64,000 nucleotides of DNA from Trichormus sp. M33_DOE_039 (GTDB lineage Bacteria > Cyanobacteriota > Cyanobacteriia > Cyanobacteriales > Nostocaceae), in contig DVDT01000047.1 in the NCBI GenBank assembly GCA_015296085.1, forward strand, positions 1 to 64,000. Direction: 5' to 3'. Position 1 is the first letter of the stretch, and each line of letters begins with the position of its first letter. Positions 36,498 through 46,408 of the stretch are shown here, piece after piece. Made by a program: the position numbers and the translations under genes. The notes under the pieces were generated by a model, which searched no databases, had not been told where the DNA came from, and saw only the letters and a program-made list of their open reading frames with translations.

Positions 36498-39212
36498 CTA
36501 TTCGTGACCTGATATTAATGGAATCTGAATTAAGAATTCAGTTCCTTTACCCAATTCTGAAAAACACTGTAACATTCCCCCATGTTTTTCGACAATAATT
36601 TGATAACTAATGGATAAACCTAATCCTGTTCCTTTACCTACAGGTTTGGTTGTGAAGAATGGATCGAATAAACGATTTCTGACTTCCTCAGTCATACCAG
36701 AGCCATTATCTGCAATTCTAATAGAAATAAAATTGTTGTCTAAAAGTTCAGTCCGAATCCGAATTTGTGGTTGCAATAATCGGGCATCATGGCTAGCCAT
36801 TGAATCTTCTAAGGCATCAATTGCATTGGTCAAAATATTCATAAATACCTGATTTAGCTGCCCAGGATAACAATCAACCACAGGCAAATTACCATACTCT
36901 TTAATTACGGAAATACCCAAACCAATGCCATTATTTTTCCAACGATGATGCAGAATTAGTAATGTATTATCGATGCCATCATGAATATCTACTAATTTCT
37001 TCTCAGCTTCATCAAGACGAGAGAAGTTTCTTAAGCTCAGGACAATCTCACGGATACGATTAGTCCCCATATTCATAGAATTAAGTAGTTTGGATAAATC
37101 ATCAGCCAGAAAGTTTAAATCAACTTCTTCAGTAAGTTCTTGAATTTCCGGGGTGGGGTTGGGGTAATTTTCACGGTAGAGGTTTAATAGAGTTAGTAAG
37201 TCTTCAAAATATTCTTGAGCGTAGGTTAAATTGCCATGAATAAAATTTACGGGATTATTAATTTCATGAGCAACTCCAGCTACTAGTTGTCCCAAACTAG
37301 ACATTTTTTCATGTTGAATCAGTTGAGATTGAGTTTGCTGCAACTGGTGTAATGCTGTGGTGAGTTGTTCTGCTTGGGTTTGGGCGGCTAAAGTGGCGGC
37401 GCGACTTTGATTGTACAATTGGGCGTGGTCAATGGCGATCGCTAGTTGATCTGTCACCGCTTGCAATAATCCAATTTCGCTTTGACTCCACACTCTTTCA
37501 CCACTACAATGACTACAAACAATTGCTCCTAATTCCCCAGCATGACTTTTCACTGGTAGTAACAATTGAGATGTAATACCAAATTCACTTAATAGTGCTT
37601 GTGTATTCTGATCAATACTACTATCGCTGTAAATATTATTGATACAGACTAACTCTTGATTCAAAAACACTTTGGTGAACAGATGATTATTTTGTAGGGG
37701 CAGATTACCTAACATGGGAGGTAATTGTGAATTACGAGCTTCATGGGTGATAGTGAAGCTAGGTTGAGATAAACTAACCGAATATTGAATGAAATAGCAG
37801 CGATCAACTTGTAATAAACTACGAATTTCATTGACGGCAGTTTCTAAAATTGTATCTATATCTAAGGAGCTACGAATTTGGCTAGCTAGCCGTAATAACA
37901 AGGCTTCTCTACGACTTAGAAGTTCTTCTCTAGCCCAAATACGATCAATGGCAACAGCAATATTGTTAGCAATCCAATTTAAAAGGTTATGGGTAGCTTC
38001 AGTGAGTAATTGCTGGTTAAATAATGCAATGATACCAATTAATTTCTGTTCGATAATTAATGGGTAAGCAGAAACTTGCAAGGATAAAAATAATGGATTA
38101 AGTAACTTATCTTGATGATTAACTCTCACTTGCTCATTAACAATAGGTTGATAGTTTTGAGCCATAACACCAATGATGTTATTAGCTAAAACCATGTGAT
38201 GAGGAAAGTCCTGTTGACTGCGTAAAACATTACAGCTAGCATTTTGACACTGCACACCAGCTTGTAACTCCAATTGTTGTGTTTGTCGCTCGAAAGTCCA
38301 AATGCAAGCAAAGGTAATATCAAGGTATTGTGAAATAGTATCTATACAATGTTGTAAAACTTCTGGTAGTGTACCGCTCTGCGATAAAGCTAAACTGACA
38401 TCTGCACTCAAAAGTGATAAACGCGATCGCTCTACTAACGCTAACTCTGAAAACTTACGCTGGGTAATATCTGTCCTAATTGACACATATTGATAGGGTT
38501 TACCATTTTTGTCTAATAAAGGTGCTATTAATGTGTCTACCCAATAAGCCGTACCATCTTTGGCTCTATTTTTAATTTCTCCCTTCCAAATTTGGCCTTG
38601 AGAAATAGTGCGCCACAAATTCGCAAAAAATTCTTTGGAGTGATAACCAGAATTAATGATGCGATGATCTTGTCCTAAGAGTTCTTCTCTAGAGTATTTT
38701 GAGACTTGGCAAAATTGCTGATTCGCATAAGTTATTCGCCCTTGAATATCTGTGATCGCCACTAAGGAATGAGCATTGAGAGCAAATTTAAATGCTTCTA
38801 ATTCTTTAATATTTTCCTGTACTAATATTTCTGTTTCTTTCTGAGCCGTTATGTCACGGGCTACAGCATAGATTACTTGCTCTTCCCTATCTATATTACC
38901 GTTCCACTCCAACCATTTATAAGAACCGTCCCGACATAAATAACGATTTTCAAACCCAATTACATCTGCTATACATTTGACAATTTTTTGTGTATTAAAA
39001 CTAGTAATTTCTCGGTCGTCGGGGTGAACAAATTCTATAAAAGGTTGAGCCTGTAATTCTGCCTGAGACCATCCTAGAGTCTTTGTCCAGGCTGAATTGA
39101 GAAATCTAAAGTAGCCATCAAAACTAGCAATACAGAATAAATCAATAGCTGATTCAAAGAAACGAGAGTGTTTTGCAGCTATTTGTTGAAATTGATGCTT
39201 GGTATCTTGCAT
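36498..39212 (-). CDS. Multi-sensor histidine kinase (PAS-PAS-GAF-GAF-HisKA-HATPase)
   Basis: A 904-residue cytoplasmic sensor kinase. Two PAS domains with PAC (about 18-130 and 145-260; CRDGSYKWLEWNGN, NRAKDGTAYWVDTL) are followed by two GAF domains (about 285-430 and 445-600), a dimerisation/phosphoacceptor helix with VAGVAHEINNPVNF (His is the phosphosite), and the ATPase domain with N-box MNILTNAIDALE, G1 IADNGSGM and GKGTGLGLS. There is no receiver domain and no transmembrane helix. The ligand is unknown; GAF domains in cyanobacteria may bind bilins or cyclic nucleotides, but no canonical chromophore Cys motif stands out. No response regulator is adjacent. Confidence 0.9.
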   Translation of the reverse strand: MQDTKHQFQQIAAKHSRFFESAIDLFCIASFDGYFRFLNSAWTKTLGWSQAELQAQPFIEFVHPDDREITSFNTQKIVKCIADVIGFENRYLCRDGSYKWLEWNGNIDREEQVIYAVARDITAQKETEILVQENIKELEAFKFALNAHSLVAITDIQGRITYANQQFCQVSKYSREELLGQDHRIINSGYHSKEFFANLWRTISQGQIWKGEIKNRAKDGTAYWVDTLIAPLLDKNGKPYQYVSIRTDITQRKFSELALVERSRLSLLSADVSLALSQSGTLPEVLQHCIDTISQYLDITFACIWTFERQTQQLELQAGVQCQNASCNVLRSQQDFPHHMVLANNIIGVMAQNYQPIVNEQVRVNHQDKLLNPLFLSLQVSAYPLIIEQKLIGIIALFNQQLLTEATHNLLNWIANNIAVAIDRIWAREELLSRREALLLRLASQIRSSLDIDTILETAVNEIRSLLQVDRCYFIQYSVSLSQPSFTITHEARNSQLPPMLGNLPLQNNHLFTKVFLNQELVCINNIYSDSSIDQNTQALLSEFGITSQLLLPVKSHAGELGAIVCSHCSGERVWSQSEIGLLQAVTDQLAIAIDHAQLYNQSRAATLAAQTQAEQLTTALHQLQQTQSQLIQHEKMSSLGQLVAGVAHEINNPVNFIHGNLTYAQEYFEDLLTLLNLYRENYPNPTPEIQELTEEVDLNFLADDLSKLLNSMNMGTNRIREIVLSLRNFSRLDEAEKKLVDIHDGIDNTLLILHHRWKNNGIGLGISVIKEYGNLPVVDCYPGQLNQVFMNILTNAIDALEDSMASHDARLLQPQIRIRTELLDNNFISIRIADNGSGMTEEVRNRLFDPFFTTKPVGKGTGLGLSISYQIIVEKHGGMLQCFSELGKGTEFLIQIPLISGHE

Positions 39213-39831
39213 GATATTTAAGTTCTGAAGCTAAGGTTCAAAATTTTTAGGAGTCATGCTAAAAATCTACTAATATTCTGTCCCAATTGACTTAATAATG
39301 GATTCATGATCATGACAAAAACGATATCCATATATCAATTTGGTTATTGTTCAAACTGTTGAGATTATATAAGCCAAGTTTCTACTAAATAGTATAGTTC
39401 CCTAAAAAAACATGAAGTCAACTTAAAAAAAACAAAATCAGGATAAGAAGTATTACGAAAAAATCAGAAAAATTTATAATTTAAGAGTGATTACTTCAAA
39501 AATACAAAGAATGCAAAATCTATGTATTTATACAAGTAAAATATTAACGAGTGAGTCCACAATCAAGTAAAAATTTCCTAATTCAGAAATATCACGGCAC
39601 ATGAATAAAACTATGAAACTTAAGTAATACTTAGCTAGGAAAATAAAATATTGGTACGTCCCGATAGGACTAGTCTATATTCCTTTTATATGTCTGATAC
39701 CATTGCAGTTAAATAGTCAACTATCCTCTGCTAGAAGAATGTCAGACAGAAAATTTGTCAAACTTAAACGTCATCATTGAAATTTTCGTTTGGGGCTTTA
39801 AAGTGTTTCATTGATGTACGGTAACTTTTTT
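39213..39831. other. Long AT-rich intergenic region
   Basis: About 600 bases with no convincing gene or long structure. It must contain the histidine kinase promoter, which I cannot place. Confidence 0.5.
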
Positions 39832-40059
39832 ATGTCTGTCGAAGAGAAAGAGAAATTGTTTCACACAGAACTAGTCAAGTACGGTGTGGAATATAAAACA
39901 GCAGGCAAAGTAGCCCGGATATTAGCATCAGGAAAACCAGATGAACTTTTAACACAACAAGAAAGACAGCTTGTCAAAGATGCTTGTCAAAAGTGGTTAA
40001 TCCAGAACAAGCGCAAAAAACGTATAGATTATCTTTTCAAAAACTTGGGTTATGATTAA
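39832..40059 (+). CDS. Small hypothetical protein
   Basis: A 75-residue, highly charged helical protein from ATG 39832 (SVEEKEKLFHTELVKYGVEY; basic C-terminus NKRKKRIDYLFKNLGYD). ATG 39814 or TTG 39811 would add 6-7 residues. I do not recognise it. The basic C-terminal half could bind nucleic acid, but this is only an impression. It stands alone between two long intergenic regions. Confidence 0.55.
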   Translation: MSVEEKEKLFHTELVKYGVEYKTAGKVARILASGKPDELLTQQERQLVKDACQKWLIQNKRKKRIDYLFKNLGYD

Positions 40060-40541
40060 TACTGGTACTTGCGACTACCTCTTGAGAGGAGATAGACGTT
40101 TTGGAAATATCGAAAGCTTTAACCAACAATTGATATCACTCACTGATGCACTTTGTACTGAACCTTGTAGGTTCTACCATTAGGCTCAATCGTAATGGTT
40201 TTTCGAGAAGAATTCGTCCTTGTTTTGATTTAACTATCAGCATCTATGTATATTTTTGACCAAAATATACATAGATGCACTTATTTCGACTCAACTGTGC
40301 ATAAGCAAAATTCCTAAAAATAAAATCTATCTATATGTAGATAACTTATAAGTACAAAGACAGATTTTAAGAACGATGAATGAGTGGCATGCTATTTCAA
40401 CGCCTATGCTTAACCATGTTTAAAAGTTGATGATCAATAAAGATGGATGAGTCGATGGAAAAAATTATAAAGTCAGATAATTAATAAAGTGTTTAAGCAT
40501 TACGGGGTTAGTTGTCATAGTATTGCTATATTAAGTGACTA
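40060..40541. other. Intergenic region upstream of the diguanylate cyclase
   Basis: The long hairpin at 40240-40278 is its chief feature. A second, smaller ATCTA...TAGAT element follows at about 40327-40342. No gene is apparent. Confidence 0.5.
40240..40278. repeat. Perfect 17-bp inverted repeat with 5-base loop
   Basis: The arms (40240-40256 and 40262-40278) are perfectly complementary over 17 bp around TGACC. The right end has no T-run. The structure is AT-rich and lies 263 bases before the diguanylate cyclase start, in the middle of a gene-free stretch. Confidence 0.8.
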
Positions 40542-42293
40542 ATGGAAGTTATTTACTGGAATTACATAATTGCTCACGGCATCACCGGATTTTCATACTT
40601 TGGTATGCCCATAGTCATAGCAGTGTTATTTAGCAAAACTAAAGCAACTGTCCCTTCTAAATTTTGGCTAGCCTTTTTTTTATCGGGCGCGTTTATACTA
40701 TTTTGTGGATTTCATCACTTTCTAGAAGTTTTTGAGCCACATACGCCAGTCTCCTCGCTGCATTTAGGCGTAATCGATATCATGGCGTTTATTTCTTTGT
40801 CTACCTTACTGTGGATGATGCCAACTGCTTATCAAATTGTAGAGGTGATTGCCAAATTTCAAGAAGATACGCGTGAACTTCAACGTAGCCAGCAGATGCA
40901 ACAGCTATTTTTAGATCAAGGCCCGTTTGGAGCATATATCAAAGATGAGCAATCTAGAGTACTTTACTACAACCAGGAAATGCAGTCTAGATTTTTGGTA
41001 GGGCCACTGGAATGGCTAGGAAAAACGGATAGTGAATTTTTGCCAGATCCAGAACAGGGGCGGTTGGTAATGGAAAACGATCAAATTGTTGTGAAGACTC
41101 TACGCCCATTGAAGTTGATTGAAGAGGTGAAGATACCAGGCAATGAAAAGCCATATTACTGGCTATCGTTTAAATTCCCATTTAGTGATCACACCACGGG
41201 AGAGCGTCGCATTGGAGGAATTAGCATAGATGTTACAGAATCTGTAGAAGCACAGCGAGTAATCGCGGACTTAAATCGGCAGCTAGAAGAAAAAACACTA
41301 ACATTAGAGTTTAAAAATCGGCAAGTTACGTATCTGTCAGATATGGTGAATATGCTCTATACTTGCGAGTCTGAAGATGAAGTATATCAAGTAGTTGCTT
41401 TAACCTGTACAAAGCTTTTTCCTAGTATGAGTGGTTGTATCAATATAATTTCTAATTCCAAAAATTATGTTGAAATTAAGAGTTTTTGGGGAGGCGAAAA
41501 AAAAGGTAAAGAAGTATTTTCACAATCGGAGTGTTGGGCATTGCGAAGAGGGAAATTGAACTTGTTATCGCCTCAGAATCTGGGGCTGATGTGCAGCCAC
41601 TTACTACAGCCTGTTAACGGCGCACATTTATGTGTGCCATTGTTAGGACAAGTTGAAGTCATTGGATTTTTACACATTCATTCCCTTGAAGAAATCGGCT
41701 CAGAAGAACAACAAATTGCTGAGATAATTGCTAGATATTTAGCCTTTGCGCTCAATAATCTCTTGATGAAACAACGCCTAACCCATGATAACTTGCGTGA
41801 TAGGTTGACTGAACTATTCAATCCTAGCTATATGCAGACCATAACAGATCAGAGGCTAGCGGAGGCTGAACGGTTGGGACAATCCCTTGGTATCGTTTTT
41901 CTTGATATCGATAACTTCAAATCTTACAACTCGCGCTATGGTCATTTAACGGCGAATATTGCTATCAAGGCATTAGCAAAGCTACTTTCAAAATCTATTC
42001 GCTCCTTTGATATTCCTTGCAGATGGGGTGGTGACGAATTTGTCATTGTCATGCCTAATGTTACAGTGGCAACACTCACTGAGCGAGTAGAGCAACTAAG
42101 GTTAGATATTTCTCAAATGCAACTCAAGGATGGTGATCAGATCCTCGAAAGTATCACCGCCTCTTTTGGAATAGCTATATCCGAACCTGGTATCACAGTT
42201 CAGGATTTGCTGAGTCGAGCCAATCAGGCGATGCTTGAGGCCAAGCGAACTTTAAAGAATCAGGTTATTGCATACAAACACAACCAAAATTAG
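40542..42293 (+). CDS. Diguanylate cyclase with ethylene-receptor-like membrane domain, PAS and GAF
   Basis: A 583-residue membrane sensor. Three N-terminal helices (about 6-30, 40-63, 73-100) resemble the copper/ethylene-binding domain of ETR1: Cys55 and His59 in FCGFHHF match ETR1 Cys65/His69, and Tyr19/Pro23 match Tyr32/Pro36; ETR1 Asp25 is replaced by His12. A PAS domain (about 118-240) and a GAF domain (about 270-405) follow, then GGDEF at 496-500 with RSFD five residues before it (an intact product-inhibition site). It should make c-di-GMP in response to a membrane ligand. Start ATG 40542 is directly before helix 1. Confidence 0.85.
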   Translation: MEVIYWNYIIAHGITGFSYFGMPIVIAVLFSKTKATVPSKFWLAFFLSGAFILFCGFHHFLEVFEPHTPVSSLHLGVIDIMAFISLSTLLWMMPTAYQIVEVIAKFQEDTRELQRSQQMQQLFLDQGPFGAYIKDEQSRVLYYNQEMQSRFLVGPLEWLGKTDSEFLPDPEQGRLVMENDQIVVKTLRPLKLIEEVKIPGNEKPYYWLSFKFPFSDHTTGERRIGGISIDVTESVEAQRVIADLNRQLEEKTLTLEFKNRQVTYLSDMVNMLYTCESEDEVYQVVALTCTKLFPSMSGCINIISNSKNYVEIKSFWGGEKKGKEVFSQSECWALRRGKLNLLSPQNLGLMCSHLLQPVNGAHLCVPLLGQVEVIGFLHIHSLEEIGSEEQQIAEIIARYLAFALNNLLMKQRLTHDNLRDRLTELFNPSYMQTITDQRLAEAERLGQSLGIVFLDIDNFKSYNSRYGHLTANIAIKALAKLLSKSIRSFDIPCRWGGDEFVIVMPNVTVATLTERVEQLRLDISQMQLKDGDQILESITASFGIAISEPGITVQDLLSRANQAMLEAKRTLKNQVIAYKHNQN

Positions 42294-42331
42294 GCAAGCA
42301 GGGAGAGATGGTATCAAGTAATGAGTGAAAA

Positions 42332-43549
42332 TTAGGCTATGCTGCCTCGTTTTCTAGCTTCCTTGTAAGAAGTGCCAACATTTTTCAAGCCAGCTTTAAT
42401 CATTTGTTTCTCTAACAACGCAAAGAAACGACTACGATCGCTACCTCTAACTACAGCTTGGTTATGTGCTTCTGCGATCGCTACAGGATAACCGTAACCT
42501 TTCTGTACCTGTGCAAGCATCAAACCCAAGGCTTGATCAAACATGGCTGTATTTTCTGCTACCCAAGCTGGTACTTCTATCCGTGCAATTTCTGTCCCCA
42601 CATGAACGTAACAAAAATAGATAGTTTGGTCGCCATAAAGTTCTAAAATTCGGTTATTGCTACGCCACAGTGGTCCCCGTTGTCCGGGTTTGAGTTGAGT
42701 AGTCCACAAAGCAGTGTCGCGCAGGGGGTCGAATACTTTACAAGGAACTTTTTCTAATTGATTTGGGCAGTAACTCAGACAATCTGGCACAGGATGGGTA
42801 CAAGCCAACAACCTTAAAAAATTTACCCCTTCCACATTACGAGAAGCACTCAGATAACCCATCAAAGGAATCTGCACATCGCGCATTTGCTGCCAAGCTG
42901 ACAAAATCGGGGGTAAGATGCGATCGCGTGCGTCTGTAGGTAACTGTTCCAAAAACCAGTAAATTAGCGAACCATCCACCATTGCGAGGGTAGGGACTGG
43001 GGATTGGGAACTAGATTTTTCTTCCCCATCTCTTGGTCTCCCAATCCCGACTCCCTTGGCTAACTCAGCCAGTACTATTGCTTCCGATGCAGTACGGCGA
43101 TAACTCATCCAATCCTCAGTTTTTATGCCCCACTGTCGGGACGCATATAAATCTTCTGGGCGGTAAAATACTTCTGGCAAACTATCCATGATGGGATAGC
43201 GATTTTGGCCGTAGTGAAGGACTACTCTACCGATATTGAGGAGATAACAGTAAGCAATTTCGTGATGGTTAGGGGCGATTTGCGAACCATCAGTAGCAAT
43301 AACGGTGTGTACCTTAGGGGGAATGGGAATATCTATGCAAGTATTTAACGGCTCAAGGGGGGTAGCATTAGCAAAGAGAATGCGATCGCGCCATTTTTCC
43401 TGAAGTGCAATCACCTCATGTTGATGCTCATAAGCCTTTTGTAGATGCTGTTGTGCCAACTCCAAACGTTGACGACTAGCCACAGCCTCTTCCGAAAGAT
43501 GCTGACTTAAACCCTGCATTTGGCGCGCTAATTTCGTTAAATCAAGCAT
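42332..43549 (-). CDS. NurA domain nuclease
   Basis: About 405 residues. The NurA nuclease core is recognisable from IATDGSQIAPNHHEIAYCYLLNIG (metal-binding Asp) and a second acidic motif TLAMVDGSLIYW; the C-terminal IARIEVPAWVAE...AIAEAHNQAVV completes it. NurA is a 5'-3' nuclease for double-strand-break end resection in archaea, with HerA; cyanobacterial homologues are uncharacterised. I place the start at ATG 43549, because the open frame upstream (to 43702) is repeat-derived and overlaps the HAD gene. Between the two acidic motifs an in-frame insert (about 42993-43060) has the G-rich repeat sequence. No HerA gene is in the window. Confidence 0.78.
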   Translation of the reverse strand: MLDLTKLARQMQGLSQHLSEEAVASRQRLELAQQHLQKAYEHQHEVIALQEKWRDRILFANATPLEPLNTCIDIPIPPKVHTVIATDGSQIAPNHHEIAYCYLLNIGRVVLHYGQNRYPIMDSLPEVFYRPEDLYASRQWGIKTEDWMSYRRTASEAIVLAELAKGVGIGRPRDGEEKSSSQSPVPTLAMVDGSLIYWFLEQLPTDARDRILPPILSAWQQMRDVQIPLMGYLSASRNVEGVNFLRLLACTHPVPDCLSYCPNQLEKVPCKVFDPLRDTALWTTQLKPGQRGPLWRSNNRILELYGDQTIYFCYVHVGTEIARIEVPAWVAENTAMFDQALGLMLAQVQKGYGYPVAIAEAHNQAVVRGSDRSRFFALLEKQMIKAGLKNVGTSYKEARKRGSIA

Positions 43550-43673
43550 AGATTTGAGTGCTGACGGTTGACTGTTAAACGTTGTGTGGGGTATTGGATC
43601 TGCTTTCCCAATCTCCCCTTCTCTTTCAGAGACGCTAACGCGAACGGGGTTCGCCAATCCCCAGTCCCTTAAC

Positions 43674-44459
43674 TTACAGCCACCCAGAAAAATCTTTAGC
43701 AAATTGAGACAGGGATAATAATTGAATTTCTCGATTGTTTTGGGCAGCTTTTCTTTCTGGTTGGGTATTATAACCCCAATCGGCTAGGAAAAGCTTGACA
43801 TCTTTTAGGTCTGTTTGTTGTTGGACTAACTCCAATGTTTTGAGTCTATCTTCTATAAACCATAAGTTACCAGATTGAATATTTGCTGCGGCAATTAATT
43901 CACGTAAAGTTTCGTATTTGGGACGTTTTACTTCTTTACCAAAAATTGCGCTTGGCGGTAACTCTACCCCTTCCCGTTGCAATAACTGCTGAATAAATCG
44001 TCCCTCTTTAGTGGAGACAATATATACCTTCATCTCACTGGCGATCGTCAATTTCAGTCTTTCTACCACTCCTGGATAAAATTTATGGAGACTCAACCAA
44101 CCATCTAAATCTGTAGCTATCCATTCATCTCGCAGGCTATCTAGTTTGACAGCAACTTCTTTTGACTGTAGCTTGTCAGTTGACAAAATCTCTGGGGTGA
44201 TATTTGTCCATTTCTGAAGAATTTTGTCTTCGGGAATGTTATCTATCAAAGCTTTGATTAAAACTGGCATTTCCCAACCTGTTTCAATTACAGGTCGAAG
44301 ACGATAGAATCTCAATGCTAAATCATCCGGTGGTGCGTCTTGAGCAGGCGACCAAATTTGACAGTAAGCGCGCCATGCTACCTCAAAGTATTCAATTAGT
44401 CCATCGCAAATCACACCATCAAAGTCTAAAGCTAAAATTTTTGGACTACTTGCTGTCAT
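43674..44459 (-). CDS. HAD superfamily hydrolase
   Basis: A 261-residue haloacid-dehalogenase-like phosphatase. Motif I is ALDFDGVICDG, motif II VYIVSTKEG, and the C-terminal motif FIEDRLKTL supplies the acidic metal ligands. Substrate is unknown. ATG 44459 is preferred to TTG 44504 because the conserved core begins ten residues later and the extension has no family match. It is followed by the NurA gene on the same strand, separated by 124 bases of repeat-rich DNA. Confidence 0.85.
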   Translation of the reverse strand: MTASSPKILALDFDGVICDGLIEYFEVAWRAYCQIWSPAQDAPPDDLALRFYRLRPVIETGWEMPVLIKALIDNIPEDKILQKWTNITPEILSTDKLQSKEVAVKLDSLRDEWIATDLDGWLSLHKFYPGVVERLKLTIASEMKVYIVSTKEGRFIQQLLQREGVELPPSAIFGKEVKRPKYETLRELIAAANIQSGNLWFIEDRLKTLELVQQQTDLKDVKLFLADWGYNTQPERKAAQNNREIQLLSLSQFAKDFSGWL

Positions 44460-44640
44460 GGTTTTGAGGGGTAAAACTGCTGTTGTCAGCTTAACTAAAT
44501 ACAATCAATATTTTCTGTATCGAGATGTCGCAATCAGGTAATTAAATACTCGTACAGGGAAAGAATGAATACAAATTATTACTTCCTTACACTCCTACAC
44601 CCTCGATATACTAGAGGCGATCGCCGGAGCAAAGCTAAAA

Positions 44641-46344
44641 ATGAAACTGCTCACACCTGTACTTTTGCTTTTTCTTTGCCTTACCCTAATCAGTGTGCGT
44701 TCATTTGGGTATACAAATATGACTTCAGCACCGCAACTGCTGACCGACCCATTTTTGCAATTACCAACGGAAAATTCTGTCAGAGTCGTTTGGTTTACTG
44801 AGTTTGCAGGTCAGCAACATCAAGTTACCTACGGTGAAAATTTGCAACAAACGGCTATAGCCGCTACTACTAAACTTAGTCGCACACGGGAAGACCAAAA
44901 CTCACGCATTAATAACCAAAGCCAACAGCCAGTCCAACGCCATATCTGGCGACATGAAGCCGAGGTAAATGGCTTAACTTCTGGTGTACGGGTTAACTAC
45001 CGCGTCACCAGCACTAGAGAAGATGGGCAAACTATCAGCAGCAATGTTTTTACCCTCGCACCCAAACCTCAACCCAACACACCACTAAAAATTCTTCTCA
45101 CCTCAGACCATCAACTCAAACCCATGACACCAGCAAATCTGCAAAAAGTTGTCGAAACGATGGGAAGAGTAGACGCAGTTTGGTTTGCAGGTGATTTAGT
45201 TAATGTCCCTGACCGCGCTTCCGAATGGTTTGATGATCAGCGAGGGAACGCATTTTTTCCTAGTTTGCAAGGCCACGCTAGTTACGAAATGGAACACAAC
45301 GGCGTGAAGACAACCTATACAGGGGGAGAAATTATTCAACACGCACCTATGTATAGTTGCATTGGCAATCATGAAGTTATGGGTAGATTCGCCAGAACTG
45401 ACAGCTTAGATGCTGAATTTAATGATACGATTCCTCGTGATGTTGCCCAAAGATTATATAAAGGTCAATCCTTAATCGATCACTCCTTTAATACATATAC
45501 CTACGAAGAAATTTTTACTTTACCTCAAAGTCGAAAGGGAGGTAAAAAATATTATGCAGTTAGTTTTGGAGATGTCCGTTTAGTAGTCTTATACATCACC
45601 AATACGTGGCGGACTCCTAAGTTAGATTCATCTTATAAAGGTAGATATAAAGAAACAGAAATAGATTTAAATCAGCCAGAAAATTGGGGTTATGGACAGT
45701 TAATCTATGAGCCAATTACTAAAGGTAGTAGGCAATATGAATGGCTAGAAACAGAACTGAATAGTCAAGAGTTCCAACAAGCGAAATACAAAATTGTCAT
45801 GTTCCATCACCCACCCCATACGTTGGGTGATAATATCGTACCTGCCTATACTGACCCTGTACAAATCATAGAACGGGATGCTGAAGGCAAAATTCAAGCT
45901 GTGCGTTATGAGTATCCCAAGGCATCAGATTATATTATTCGTGATGTCATCCCTTTACTAGAAGCTGCGAAAGTACAACTAGTTTTTTATGGTCATTCCC
46001 ATTTATGGAATCGCTTTATTAGTTCTAGTGGAATGCACTTTTTAGAAACATCGAATGTGGGTAATTCCTATGGTGCAGCTTGGGGTGATCAAAAGCGAGA
46101 AGTGCCATTTGATTATCAGGACGACTATACAGCGACAGGCGACCCCAATGGTTTAGCACCTGTGTTACCTGCAATCAATCCTCTAGTTGGAGAAAATGGT
46201 CAACCTCTACCCTATGTGGCCAGTAATGATATTACAGTTTTTAGTATTTTTGAAACAGCCACAGGGACGATTAGCAGCTATCGTTTTGACACCCGCAAGC
46301 CTGATTCAGAAGTGGTCAAATTTGATGAATTTAAATTACAGTAA
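44641..46344 (+). CDS. Purple acid phosphatase-like metallophosphoesterase
   Basis: A 567-residue exported metallophosphatase. An N-terminal signal peptide (about 1-23, LLTPVLLLFLCLTLISV) precedes a fibronectin-like N-domain typical of purple acid phosphatases (about 30-140) and the calcineurin-like catalytic domain: TSDHQ, WFAGDLVN, CIGNHEV, MFHHPPHT and FYGHSHLW provide the metal ligands. It probably releases phosphate from organic esters in the periplasm. ATG 44641. No phosphate-regulon gene or obvious Pho box is beside it. Confidence 0.87.
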   Translation: MKLLTPVLLLFLCLTLISVRSFGYTNMTSAPQLLTDPFLQLPTENSVRVVWFTEFAGQQHQVTYGENLQQTAIAATTKLSRTREDQNSRINNQSQQPVQRHIWRHEAEVNGLTSGVRVNYRVTSTREDGQTISSNVFTLAPKPQPNTPLKILLTSDHQLKPMTPANLQKVVETMGRVDAVWFAGDLVNVPDRASEWFDDQRGNAFFPSLQGHASYEMEHNGVKTTYTGGEIIQHAPMYSCIGNHEVMGRFARTDSLDAEFNDTIPRDVAQRLYKGQSLIDHSFNTYTYEEIFTLPQSRKGGKKYYAVSFGDVRLVVLYITNTWRTPKLDSSYKGRYKETEIDLNQPENWGYGQLIYEPITKGSRQYEWLETELNSQEFQQAKYKIVMFHHPPHTLGDNIVPAYTDPVQIIERDAEGKIQAVRYEYPKASDYIIRDVIPLLEAAKVQLVFYGHSHLWNRFISSSGMHFLETSNVGNSYGAAWGDQKREVPFDYQDDYTATGDPNGLAPVLPAINPLVGENGQPLPYVASNDITVFSIFETATGTISSYRFDTRKPDSEVVKFDEFKLQ

Positions 46345-46408
46345 GGGCACACAAATGTGCGCCACTTGCATCAATGAATAAAGATTATTATTCCTCATGT
46401 TCTATTCC

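Noticed and set aside
43550-43702. 51-residue N-terminal extension of the NurA frame
   Set aside because: The extension is translated from dispersed repeat words and would overlap the HAD gene; the conserved part starts at ATG 43549.
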